Source: Physcomitrium patens
Lineage: Eukaryota; Streptophyta; Bryopsida; Funariales; Funariaceae
DNA: 64,000 nucleotides
Direction: 5' to 3'
Assembly (NCBI RefSeq): GCF_000002425.4
Contig: NC_037254.1
Coordinates: forward strand, 17,546,905-17,610,904
A program made the translations under genes and the position numbers. This document shows, in pieces, positions 45,701 to 58,240 of this stretch (within the stretch, counting starts at the first letter, position 1; the number at the start of each line of letters is the position of its first letter). The notes beneath the pieces were generated by a model. It was given only the letters and a program-made list of their open reading frames with translations. It ran no database searches and had not been told where the DNA came from.

Positions 45701-48393
45701 ATTAAAGTGACAATAAAATAAATTTATTTTAAAAAATGGATGTTGTTAAGAAACTATTGACATTTTTTACTAGAAATTACACTTGAAAAACCATACTTTT
45801 TATGTAATATTTCATATAATGGTTCTAAAAACAAACCAAGATAATATTTGAGTGATTAGATGTAGGCTACTCAGTATAATAGATTGTCAAAACATACATG
45901 TTGTGAATTCTAAGTGCATAGAAATAGACAAAGACATCCAAAATAAAAGACAAAAAATTCTCAAATATTTTTCAAACATCTTATAGATACAATAAAATTT
46001 CTTTAAATTTAAAAATTCTATATTTAGATTCTTATAATTTTACAATCCAATGAATCATAGTACATAATTATAATTAGACTTTTATTCTATTAAACTCAAT
46101 AATATTAATTTATCCTTGAAGTATTATCAAATTAAAAAGATGACATCTTATACTTTAGTTGATTATCTCACATTAAATAACCAAGTAATATAAAATATAG
46201 TAGGAACAATAATTCTCCACATTAAAAGATTATTAAGATTTCAATGCCTTTGGAAGGAAAGTTTATCAAGTTCTACGATATAGAGAGGCTTTATTAAGCA
46301 CCATGATTGATTTTCTATCAGTTTGTTACTAAGTTACTAAAGTTAGATTGTAATGATATCGTATTATAATTGCTTATAGTATGTAAAAATTAATTAAGAC
46401 ATATAATATGTTTGTAAGTCTTAATGTAGATTAGAGTGGTTAATAAATAAATTTAAAGAAAATTGACATAAGAAAATTTATGTGGAAATTTATCTATTTT
46501 GATTTTAGTGTTTATATTATGTAGGATTTAAATATTTAGTATAAAGCTTAAGAGAAGGTTGGAGTCTAAAGATGAAAGTCTAAACTATTAGAAGGCTTAT
46601 TGGAAAGGATGAAAGCAAGGTATGGTTGGATGAAGGCAAGGGGTGAAGACCTTCATCCCTATTGGTTGAATGTCATGCCTTCAAGGAGGATACCCGAGCC
46701 CTTATTAGGGATTAGGGTTTCTTTTTCAAGGACATTTGAGCTTTAGAGGCTAGAATCAGCAAGTTCAGGATTTTGGATATAATTTGGATGAAGAGTTTGT
46801 GTGATTTCGAGTTTTTGTGAAAGAGATATAGGTGTTCAAATTTAAGATGTCAAATTTGTACCTACTATCATTCTTTGAAGCATAACATATGCATACAGAG
46901 AATAATAAAAGATTAGTGATTGGATTTGGAGAGAACACTTTCTTTGCTATACTTTACATATACTGTTTGACAAATTCCAAGTCTAGATGAAGGAATTATA
47001 GGGCATTGAAGACAACACATGTAATTCAAAGGCAATTAGTGAGTCATTTTGTTAATAGTAATGTTTGGAGCCATATTTTGAATTTTTGGACGAATTTTTG
47101 GCTCAAAATTTCTATATATGTGAGTTATTAGGCTAAAAAGCTATAAATCAAAGTTTTATGGTATTTAAATACTTATTTTGTGAGATATAAAGAAAATAGC
47201 ACGTAGGTATATGTAAGCTAGGATTTAAAGCTATTGTTAGGATTTTGGTGATATCTCAAGATCCGTAACGAATTTGTAATTGAATTTTTTTGTGATAGTT
47301 TTTGAAAGTATATCAGTACTTTATGTAAAATTTTAGATTGTTTGAATAGTCTGATTGTGAGATATGAGTTGTTGAAGTTCTAGAAATATTTTTCATAAGG
47401 ATATATAAGGTTTTAAGATACTTTATCATACATTTGGTTGTTTTTTTTGGTACTTGGGCTTATGCTTTGATGTAATTGCTCTAAAAGGAAAAATATTATA
47501 TATACAAACTTGGTACTTTTATATCTTAGACTTGATTGAGGATTTAGTGGCAGCCAAAAGCTTAACGTTTTTTTGAGGCAAACTCACTCTACCCCGACAA
47601 CGAGATGATTTTTTTGATGAAAAGCAAAAAAAATTGTCCTCAAAAGAATTGTCCCTATGAAGCTAAAAAAATAAAAAATAATCATATTTGAAAGAAGAAT
47701 GAAATTGTAGAACTAAAAAATAAAGATATAATTCATGTGAAATTCTACAAAATTGGCCAAAAAGTCTAAAGTTTTTGGAAAAAATAAGCCTTCAAGTTCA
47801 AACAAGATACACCATAGCAAAAGATCAATCAAAATTACACATCCTTCTTGCAAGTTCTTACATGTCCTTATCCATTGTGTCAAATATTTGAGGTTTACAT
47901 GCTATTGAAAGGACATATTTGTATGTAGACTACAACAACATCTATCTTCATTTACAATAAGATATTTCACTAAAAATAATAAAAAAATAAAAAAATTAAA
48001 AAAAATTAAAAAATTAAAAAATTAAAAAAAATTAAAAAAAACAAAAAAAAATCCTATTAAAATTAGAATCAAGTATATGGATAAAAAAATATAAAAGGTA
48101 AAGAATAAAATTAATCCAATTTTTTTTTAAAACACCACCAAGTACTCCAAGACACACTATCAACTTTACTTCTTTTACTATTCTTAACACAATTCTTCTA
48201 TTGATGATGTTTATTTGGAATTGATCCATATACATTTTTTTTGACATAAAAAAGTATCATATTAATATAATACCACATATCTTATTGTTGCTATCAATTT
48301 CATCTGAGACAAATTCTAATTCTATCACAAAATATATTAATAAACTTTTATTACATATTTCAATGTAAAATGTAAATTTTGGACTTTTGTATA
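42236..48393. other. Long AT-rich desert, probably decayed transposons
   Basis: No gene is visible in about 6 kb. Contents: a (CA)n(TA)n run near 42741-42786; 42460-42730, faintly like the chromovirus LTRs in layout (agtagataaa, then ttcttcaagaattccttagaaac); fold-back pieces near 43620-43740 built on aatatctcaatcaga and its complement; a less AT-rich patch near 46570-46800; and an A-rich (AAAATTAAAA)n tract at about 47975-48050. These look like unrelated, strongly decayed insertions. Confidence 0.5.
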
Positions 48394-48398
48394 TATCA

Positions 48399-48405
48399 TG
48401 TCATT

Positions 48406-48436
<31 letters not shown>

Positions 48437-48964
48437 TCCAATAGTAACTTATATGATTAGATAGAAGTAGATAAATATAGATTAATTTCATAAAATCTTC
48501 TAGAATAGCTTCTTAGAAGCTTCATAGATACAGTTTTGACTTTAGATGTATTTGTAGGTTAGAAACTTAGCTAACAAGTTAATTATGTGTTGGTAGCTTG
48601 TGGAACAAGTTAACTCTGTATAATAGCTTGTAGAACAAGCTAACTATGTGGCACATACATAAATAACTTGCCTTGCAAGTTAAGACATGTGGCTAGCAAA
48701 GTCAAAATATGTTGGATGTCTTATAGATTATCGCCACATAGCTCCTAAATAGAGAGTATATATAGAGACAAGAGTGAAGCTTCTTTCACTCTTGTCAATA
48801 CATTTTTAGTCCTTAGTCTTGTTCCAAGACTTCTTAGTCTTCTTGTTTCTGGAAATAGCCATTCTAGTTCAATATTATATCATCTTTGATTGTCTTTCTA
48901 ATTTCTTTCAATGACACAAGAGTGTATTAAGAATTTTCTTTCTTCTAAATTCATATCCTTGACA
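48399..48964 (+). repeat. Left LTR of chromovirus element 2
   Basis: Starts TGTCATTGAC, passes through a (TA)n run at about 48410-48435 and ends tcatatccttgaca. It carries cttgccttgcaagttaaga and a duplicated gcttgtggaacaag block shared with the other LTRs. The internal repeat aroundabout 48590-48650 makes it slightly longer than its partner. Confidence 0.82.
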
Positions 48965-51900
48965 ATTTGACTAGAGTGTTAATCTACTATTTTTGTCTTA
49001 TTTTAAAAGTAAAATTCTATTGTTGAATTTTGAAGGTTGTAGACTACCCACCTTTAAACAAAAATTCTTATTTTCTAATAGTAATTTTTTCTTTAAAGAG
49101 AGTGGATTATCTCTCTTTGTGAAATTTCATATTAGAGGTTGCAGATTGTCTTCTTCTAATTTAACTTTTTGAATTTTTTTGAGTTATCTATAGAAGAAAA
49201 GATTATGGATGCTACTCTCAACGTAAGTAAGAATAGATTTGTAACTATTATAGATCTTCATGAGATTTCTAATACTCTAAGAGTAGAAATCTCACATATT
49301 TATAATAAGAATCATGGAGGTACTATGCCTACGCCTATGGAAAAAGTTGAAAGTCTTCAACAAGAATTTATGCAGTTGAAGGAAGTAAGTAGATTGACCT
49401 TACAACCAAATCCAAGGAGTTTTGCTTCTATAAGTATGATAGAGACAAGGATTAGTATGCATGAGAAGTTTGATGGAAAAAGATCAAAATTTTGAGGATT
49501 TTTTCAACAAGTTAAGCTCTATCTAAAGTTCCATCTTTTCTAATATTCCAATGGATTTAATCAAGTCGGATTCATAGGCACACTTCTATCAAGAAGTGTC
49601 ATGTTTTGATTTATACCTTTAATGAAAAAAGATTTGTAATTCCTTTATAATTTGAATTCATTCTTAGAAGTATTTATCGCTACATTTGGAAAAAGTAATC
49701 AAGAAAGAGTAGAAAAGACCATGCTCTTATATTTAAGGCAAAGATCACAATGAACCACGATATATGCTACTTAATTCCAAAACCTTGCTTGCAATATGGA
49801 TTAGAATGATAAAGCCCTTATCAATTAATTTTGATATGAATTGAAGGATAATATCAAAGACTTATTATTGACAATACAAAAGGTAGATTCTTTGGAACAA
49901 TTTATTGCTCAAGCCATTGCATATGAAAATCAATTATTTAAAAGATGTCAAAAATAAAGATTTGGTTGTAGAAGAACAAATCAAATAATGATGGCATCTC
50001 TTAATTTTTTAGAAACTTATTTATCAAGGCCAAAATTAATGCAAATTGATATGGTATGTATTAAATTCTTTACAAAGCAAGAAAAGAGTCAACAACATCA
50101 AGAAGGCTTATGATTATATTAAGAAAAAATTAGGCATACTGCTTAATATTATTCAAAAAAGTAAAATAATTACAAAATAAGAAACATGATTGCCAAAGAA
50201 AATAATGTATCAAAAATGAGCTGCTCTAACTACAATAGGAATCGTGCTATTAGAAGCATGTGTAATATCTAACAAAGATCCTATTTTTTCTTCAGATCCC
50301 TCACCTTGTTTTACAATAGAAGTCTGTTAAGGACCAAAAAATTGGAAAGTCTTACCCTTATTGGATTCAAGAGCCTCACTTTATTTTATAAATGAAGACT
50401 TTATCAAAAAATAAGATATATCTTTAGTTAAGAAAATCAAACTTATGCATGTAGAACTAATAGATGGACATTCATTTTCTTTTAAGGATGTTATACATGA
50501 AACTATTCTTATAAAAGTAGCAAATAGTGGTTACAATAATTTAATAATATTTAATATAATTAAATCTCTTTTTAATCCAATTATTTTAAAATTATTGTAG
50601 TTAGAAAGATATAATCCTTAGATAGATTAGATTTTTTGTAATCTTGATTTTTTCTATAATTTATTCTAAGGTCCTACTAAATAACTAGAAATCTATAAGT
50701 CTAATACATCCAAATCATTATTAATAGGTGCAAGAGCTTTCATGCATACCACAAATGAAGGACCATCTTTTGCTATATATGCCATGTCCATTGATAATAG
50801 TAAGAAGATATCAAATATTATTCTTAACCAATTTAAGATTTCTATGACATTTTTGAAAACAAGAATACAAATATTCTTGTAGAGCATCGTCCTTATGATT
50901 ATTCCATTGATCTTCAAGAAGGAACTCAACCACCATTTGGACCAATCTAAAGACTATCAAAAATTGAATTAGCTACATTTAAAGATTATATTGATGAGAA
51001 CTTGGCTAAGAACTTGATAGGCCATTTTAAATCTCCAATCGGGATTCTTATCTTATTTGTGAAGAAAAAAAATGGATCTCTGCAAATGTATGTAGACTAT
51101 TGAGGACTTAACAAGATCACCATCAAGAATAGATATTCTCTACCTTTGATTTTAGGAATTTTTGATTAACTAAATCAAACAAAGATCTATACTAAAAATA
51201 TATCTAAAAGGAGTATATAACTTGGTTCACATTAAAAAAAGAGATGAATGGAAGATTGCTTTTCGAAATAGGTATGGATATTTTGAATATAATATCATGC
51301 CTTTTGGACTCACAAATACATGAGTTGCTTTCCAACATCTAATGAATGATGTCTTTTGTGAATTTCTTGATAATTTTATCATTTTAAATTTAGGCAACAT
51401 TTTAATCTGTTCTAAGAACTCAAAAGAGCATGAAATTCATATTTGTCATGTGTTACAAAAACTAAGAGATGCAAGATTATATGCAAAGATGGAAAAGTAT
51501 ATATTCTACACTACTCAAGTTGACTTTTTGAGATATATCATTTCTAATGAAGGCCTTATGATGGATCCAAAGAAGGTCCAAACTATTTTAGATTGAAAGA
51601 TTTCAAAAATAATAAGAGATGTGTAATACTTTTTGAGCTTTGCTAATTATTACCAAATCTTTATTAAAAACTTTTTTTAAGTTGCAGCTTCACTTACACG
51701 TTTGAATTGTAAAGACAAACTTGAGAGGAATAAAGAAGCTAAAACATTATTTGTTGTTTTAAAGAAGGAATTTGTTTTTGTACCAACTTTATATTGCATT
51801 GACTTTTCAAAGGCATTTTTTATGGAAACAAATGCATCAGACTTTGCTTTAGATGTAATATTGTCACAAATAGGAATAGATGACAAATTCCATCTAATAG

Positions 51901-53722
51901 CTTTTCATTCCAAGAAATTTTTAGTAGTTAAGATTAACTATAAGAACTATGAAAAAGAACTTTTTGTAATTATGGATTCACTTCAATAATAGCATCATTA
52001 TCTAGAAGGTGCTTGAAGTCCAAATATAATATATACAAATCACAAGAATCTTGAGTATTTCATGTCGACATATATTTTGAATTGTTGTCAAGTCCATTAC
52101 AACATGTCATTATCAAGATCTGATTTTGAGATCTTATATCGACCTGAAAAACAAGAAGGTTTATCAAATGTTCTTTTTAGATGTTTTTATCTTATATCAA
52201 AAGAAAAAAATGTATCTTTTGATCAACAAAGAACAATTATCTTAAAGCTAGCTCATTTTCATCTTTGAACAATGAAATCAACATTGATTGTTGATTTGAT
52301 CTTTATCAAATAAATTCAATCAAGTATTTTCTCTGACTCTCTTGTTCATGATATCAAGAATCTTTCTTCTAAGTTTCATGTTATTTCATAGTTTGAGTTC
52401 AAGAACAACCTTATTTACTTTGAAAGATGTCTATATATCCTAGAAAAAGAAGCACATTTATGTATTCTTTAAGCACGTCATGACTTTCCAACAACATGAT
52501 ATTTTGGATACAATAAGGCTTTATAGTTTATATTTAGAGATTTTTGGTCACTAAAAATATAGAAGGTAGTAAAAGACTTTGTCCAATCATGTGACGTTTG
52601 TCCAAGATCAAAAATTATATAATAGATCTTTTAAATTTAAGTTCATTTGACTTTATATTTGTAATTGTAGATTGCTTTACCAAAATGACATGTTTGTATT
52701 ATGTATAAAATCTATTTTAGGTGAAAAAAAAACCAAGTTTTTTATTAAAAATATCTATTGATATCATGGATTGCTAAAAGATATTATATGAGATAGAAGG
52801 ACTCAATTTGTATCAAGATTTTAAAGAATCTTATTCAAGATTTTGAAGGTGGATATAAAGCTCTCTTCCACTTTTCATCTTCAAATTGATGGGCAAACAA
52901 AATGGGTGAATCAAGTTCTAGAGCAATATTTGAGGTGTACCATCAATTGTCATTAAAATGATTAGACAACTCTTTTGCCATTGGCAGAGTTTACATATAA
53001 TAATTTGCTACATTCTTCTAGTCAACAAATATCTTTCTTTGCCAATTATGGTTATTATCTACAACTTCATACTTTTGACTCTTCAAAAGTTGATAATCAT
53101 GGGGTAGAAGATTTACTAAATTATTTGTCAGAGCTACAAACAACAATGAAGACACAATTAAAGGAAGCTCAAGAACAACAAAAGATCAACATGGATGCCT
53201 ATCACAAGGAATAACCATAATTTAATGTGGGTGACAAGGTATGGTTACTTTGTTACAATATCTAGACTATTTGTCCTCGTGACAAGTTGGACTATCGTAG
53301 GTTGAGACCTTTTCCTATTTGTAAACAAATCAATTGTGTTACCTATCGATTATATCTACTAAAATCTATGAAGATCCACCTTATATTTCACATGTCTCTT
53401 TTTTAGCCATATAAGATAGTGAATATTTTGGGAAGAAGACAAATGCCACCTCCTCTTATAAAAGTGGATAATGATCAAGTGATTGAGGTGGAAGAAATCT
53501 TGGATCTAAGGCAATATCAAAATAGATTAGAATAACTTGTTTATTGGTGCAAATATGATATTAGTGAATGCACATGGGAGCCAACAAAGAATCTTACAAA
53601 TACAAAAAAGAAGGTTGAGGCCATTCATTAACGACATCCATCAAAATCAAGATGAAGAATTGTAAGGTCCATGAAAGATGATGACTGCTCCTCATAGAAT
53701 TTGAGCTTACAAGGGGTGGTAA
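48965..53722 (+). pseudogene. Chromovirus element 2 gag-pol remnants
   Basis: A gag-like frame at 49169-49495 is the longest intact piece (108 codons). Reverse transcriptase runs about 50930-51600: NGSLQMYVDY, KITIKNRYSLPL, and ILNLGNILICS near 51381, where the catalytic YLDD has decayed to NLGN. RNase H at 51702-52060 keeps YEKELFVIMDSL. Integrase near 52650 keeps DFIFVIVDCFTKM, but the segment just before it is shortened compared with element 1. The chromodomain at 53480-53630 reads LVYWCKYDISECTWEPTKNL after an internal stop, retaining the aromatic and WEP positions. Stops and small deletions make the copy inactive. Confidence 0.82.
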
Positions 53723-54243
53723 TGTCACGAATATATACATTTATGCCAATAGTTACTTATATGATTAGGTAGAAGTAGGTAAATATAGATTAATTTTATA
53801 AAGTCTTCCAAAAAAAGCTTCTTAAGAGCTTCATAGATGTGGTTTTGACTTTAAATGTGTTTGTAGGTTAGAAACTTGGCCAACAAGTTAATCATGTGTT
53901 AGTAGCTTATAGAAAAAGCTATCTATGTGGCGCATACATAGATAACTTGCCTTGCAAGTTAAGACATGTGGCTAGCAAAGTCAATATATGTTGGAGGTCC
54001 TATAGAATATTGCTATATAGCTCTTAAGTAGAGAATATATGTAGAGGTAAGAATGAAGCCTTCTTCACTCTTATCAATGCCTTTCTAATCCTTCGTCTTG
54101 TTCCAAGACTTTCTAGTCTTCTTATTTTTGGCAATAGCCATTCTAGTTCAATACTATATCATCTTTGAGTGACTTTCTAATTTCTTTCAATGACACAAGA
54201 GTTTATTGAGGATTTTCTTTCTTTGAGATTCATGTCCTTGATA
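53723..54243 (+). repeat. Right LTR of chromovirus element 2
   Basis: Starts TGTCACGAAT directly after the polypurine tract and ends catgtccttgata. It matches the left LTR over nearly its full length with many transitions and lacks the long (TA)n run. Confidence 0.83.
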
Positions 54244-54279
54244 TGTCAATATAAACGTATATAGTACCAAATAACTAAA

Positions 54280-55954
54280 TGTTGTTGTATTCCATGAAGT
54301 ATACTTAAGAATGCACTAGGTACTTAATTGTTGAAGATAAAATAGAATTTGCAACCAAAAAGTCCTAACATCTTTAATAGAATCTTTAAAAAATTCTAAT
54401 TAAATATTTATAATACTAATAAATTTTTATATAAATTTAAAAGAAGTTTTAGAAAATTACAAAAAAATATAATGAAATTTTAAATTAATTATATATATAT
54501 ATATAACAAAAAATCCTAAAAAATAATTAAAAAGTCTTTAAAAAATATTTAAAATATTTAAAAATAAAAACCTTAAATGAACTTTAAATAAATTCTAATA
54601 AAATCCTAAAAAAATCCTAATCAAATCCAAATCAAATTCTAAATCTTAACCAAATCCTAAATTAATCCTAATAAAATCCTAATAAAATTTTAAATCAATC
54701 CTAATCAAATTTTAATGAAACCTTAAACCAATCTTAGCCAAATCCTAATATAATTCTAAACCAATCTTAAATGAATCCCAAATCCTAAATTCTAATAAAA
54801 TCTTACTGAAATCTTAAATAAATCCTACCAAAATCCTAATAAAATCCTAATAAATTCTAAAGAGACTTTAAAAAAATTCTAAACAAATCTAAGAAAATTC
54901 AAATTAAATCCTAAATAATTCTTATAGATATTTTTAAATCTCAATAAATACTAAAAAAGTAAATTATTTTGTTTCAAATTTAATCCATATTTTAATCCAT
55001 AAATAAATAATACATATATAAAATTTAAAGAAAAATAGACTCACCAATTGAACCAAAAAAACTCTTTAATTTCTTAGATGTCAATTGCCATTTTTTTCTA
55101 ATACAAATTTTAAACTTTCAATAGCAATTTTTCTTTGTTGATTTGTTAAATTACTTCAAAAATTGGCTGGTGTCTAGATTTCTAAGTCTAAATAGCCTTG
55201 ACTAATTGTTTCTTCAATTGAACTAATGGATTTTGCAAGATTGTAAAAATCCTCAAAAATTCTAAATTTAAAGTATCTAAGATCCTAATCCAATAAAATT
55301 CTCATAGCCTTTAATCTAATTGCTTGATTAATATAAAAAAAATTAAATACATTTATCATAAATATAAAAATAACCTCACAAATTTTCATCTGTAAATGTC
55401 CTACAAAATTTATAAAATCCTCAAATTTATAAACTTCATTTTATTTTCCAAAATCCAAAACTACTAAGTACATCTTTCATTTTGAAAAGCTCTCCAAAAC
55501 TTAGTATGCATTTAAATCACATAGAACCAATTTCCAAAAAACCTCTCATTTTTTTTTCTAATTTTTATCCTTTGATCAACAAAAGAACTCTAAAATATCT
55601 ATAGGTGTATGGTTTTGTGCCTTGAAATCTAATTTCAACTTAGATTCACAATTGGTACTCTCTAAGTTTTAATTTTTTATATTTTAGAATAATTTTTGCT
55701 TAAAATTATTCTCAATTCTCTTCTAAAATTTTTTATATGATTTATTTTCTTAAACTATTTTATTTTGCCTTATTTATGACCTTAAAAAGTAAGTAGAAGC
55801 CTCTTTTTTAAGCACAAAATATTAACACTTATTAATATTTATTACATCCTTCTCTAATATCTTTATTTTTAAAATAATTTGCTAAAATATTTTAATTTAA
55901 GTTCCTTTATAATATAATATTTTCTTTCTTCTTTCACCTAATAGTTGTGTTACA
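54280..55954 (-). repeat. 1.7-kb repeat, copy 3 (inverted, uninterrupted)
   Basis: Read on the minus strand it begins TGTAACACAACTATTAGGTG at 55954, runs through the gttgaaattagat...gcacaaaacc block near 55625, attagattaaaggctatgag near 55300 and the TTAGGATT-like array, and ends ...ggaatacaacaaca near 54280. About 1.68 kb long, it is the best copy for defining the family. No reading frame over 60 codons lies in it. TG and CA ends suggest a solo LTR, but no target-site duplication was found. Confidence 0.65.
54520..54970 (-). repeat. Degenerate TTAGGATT-type array (in copy 3)
   Basis: On the plus strand this reads as irregular aaatcctaat, aaaatcctaa and aatcttaaa units for about 450 bases. 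The unit length varies by several bases, so this is a decayed tandem array and not true telomere sequence. Confidence 0.7.
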
Positions 55955-56856
55955 ACTTGACAATGTGCCAGCAATAATAGTTATCATATGAAAAGATTTG
56001 TCTTCCAATAACTTTTTTAATCTTTTGATACAATCAATATTAACCTAGTTATTTTAAAGCCCTATGAATTCAACTTTTAATTCACTTTTGATAAAAATAA
56101 TGACGCATGCAATGAATTAGCGAGGATTTTTTTTCTCTTCTTTTAATTTTTTTGTATTTATCAAAATTTGTAGCTTTGAGCAAAACTTTTTATTTTTTTC
56201 TTTTACAAAAGAGATGCAAAGACAATAATTTTTTTCTATCAATTTAATATAATGTAATAGTAAAATAACATAAAAAAGATAAAAAATTATTAATATTATT
56301 AAAATTATTACAAAGCTACTAATTTTGACATAAAAGTCTTCTTGTTAACATATGACCATCAAATATGAAGCATCATAATTAATTCTATGAGTTTTATTAA
56401 GTCAAATTTTTTAATAAAATTTAAAATTTTATTATACTATAGCATTAGTATTCATTATTTTATTTCTATTGCTTTTCTTTGACAATACATGACTTAGTTT
56501 TTTATACCTTATTAATTTTTATTTACAATTATTACGTCCTAATACATCTTGTACTATTAACTATAGTTTCTTATCTTTTATTGTATATGATATAATATTA
56601 CTTTTGAAAACATATGTTATGTTTTGATAATACTCATAAAATATCAAAATAAATTGTTATTTTAAATTATTTTCTGAAATAAAACATCTTATTTTATATA
56701 TATATATTTAAATTAATAAAATATCTATAATATTAATTTGGCTTTGTAAATATTATTGATTATATATATTTTTGATATAAATAATTATAAAAATAGCTTA
56801 AATGAATCATCTCTAAAGAAATTTATAACATTCTATTCTTTTTATAATAATGTCAA

Positions 56857-56905
<49 letters not shown>

Positions 56906-58240
56906 GTATATCAACCTATCAAACTAATGGGAAGAATGAAATTTGTTTTATATTTTGAAATTTTTATTTAAAAGTTCAATATAGTTTCATAAATAAACAA
57001 AATTAATTCAAATAAACACAATAAATATATAACTACAAGTCCAATTTAACAAAGCAAAGGGATTCATAATATAGTATTAAGGTGGAAATTTTAATCACTT
57101 TGAAAAATAGCCAAGTATGCCCACAAAATAAAATAATAAAAATAGACAAAATCCTTAATGCATTGTTCCATGAGTTGTGCTTGAAAATGATTGTTGATTC
57201 TAGAATGTGTCTAGTTTGGTTCCAACATAGAACTATATTGAATGTTTTATTTTAGTGTTTCAATTTTATATTTCTTATTTTGATAATTTATTTTTGCTTG
57301 ATCTACTTAATATGACTATGTGATATAGAAAGAAAGTTTAAAAATCAAATATTTAATGTATGATTTATTATAGTATGTAGAAAAATCAACTTAAAATTAT
57401 ATGATTTTTGTTGAGTTGTAATACATATTGGTAGTATAAATTACCAAATTATAATATTTATATATGATCAAGGTTCTTGATCTAAAAAGATATGCTTCAA
57501 ATAGAAATCAAATGGTAAAAAACCATTTTCAATAACCACCTTCACCATAAATCAAATACAATCTTTGGCATCACTTATAACAAATTTAAAAGATTATGAT
57601 GATTATGCATAAATATTAAATCAAAGTTAACTTCCATATATTTGAAAACTTGTGATGCACCATTTACAATAGAACAAGTTTTGTATCTTCTTTCAAACAA
57701 ACATTTACAACTTAAATTTACATCATGTAAGTTTGATTTTTTAAATTAATTTTTATAAATTTAATTATTTTATTTGAATTAAATTTAAATTTAAATTTGG
57801 AAATTATTAAATTGATGCACACTTTTGTAAAATTGACCCATCTAAATAAGAATCATAGTAAAGAAGAATCACACATGATGGATCCTGCACCCTCTTGCAA
57901 ATCAAGTAAAGATGAAAAAATGGAGCCCATGAATCACTTCTATCGCAACAAACTCTCAAATCACATTCACAAAACAATAAAACTGGGCAAACATTCCTTC
58001 AATTTATCTCCATTCTACATCCCCACTCTTGGGACAAATAGTGATAAGTTGATTTAATAATTTTCTAAAATTTGAGGAATAACAATATTCATTTAAAAAA
58101 ATTAAAATTAAAATGTTGTTACATTTGTGGTGGATTGTGAAATTTCACTTTGTTACTCATTCCTTGTTTTGACTTCTTCACCCCCTGCTTTTGCTTTAGT
58201 TCACTTATATTTCTTTATGTTTGTTTGTTTACAACTTAAG
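55955..58240. other. AT-rich intergenic desert
   Basis: No gene is visible. A (TA)n run lies at about 56862-56902. A plus-strand 86-codon frame at 57797-58057 has no recognisable motif and sits in AT-rich DNA, so it is not called. Confidence 0.55.

Larger units (their letters stand above)
48394..54248 (+). mobile_element. Degenerate Ty3/gypsy chromovirus, element 2
   Basis: A ~5.85-kb element bounded by LTRs 48399-48964 and 53723-54243 and related to element 1 throughout. A purine run, aaggggtgg, just precedes the right LTR and is a good polypurine tract. Flanking 5-mers tatca (48394-48398) and tgtca (54244-54248) differ by one transition and are a plausible target-site duplication. Gag, reverse transcriptase, RNase H, integrase and chromodomain remnants follow in order. 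It lies 31 bases from the inverted 1.7-kb repeat copy. Confidence 0.87.
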
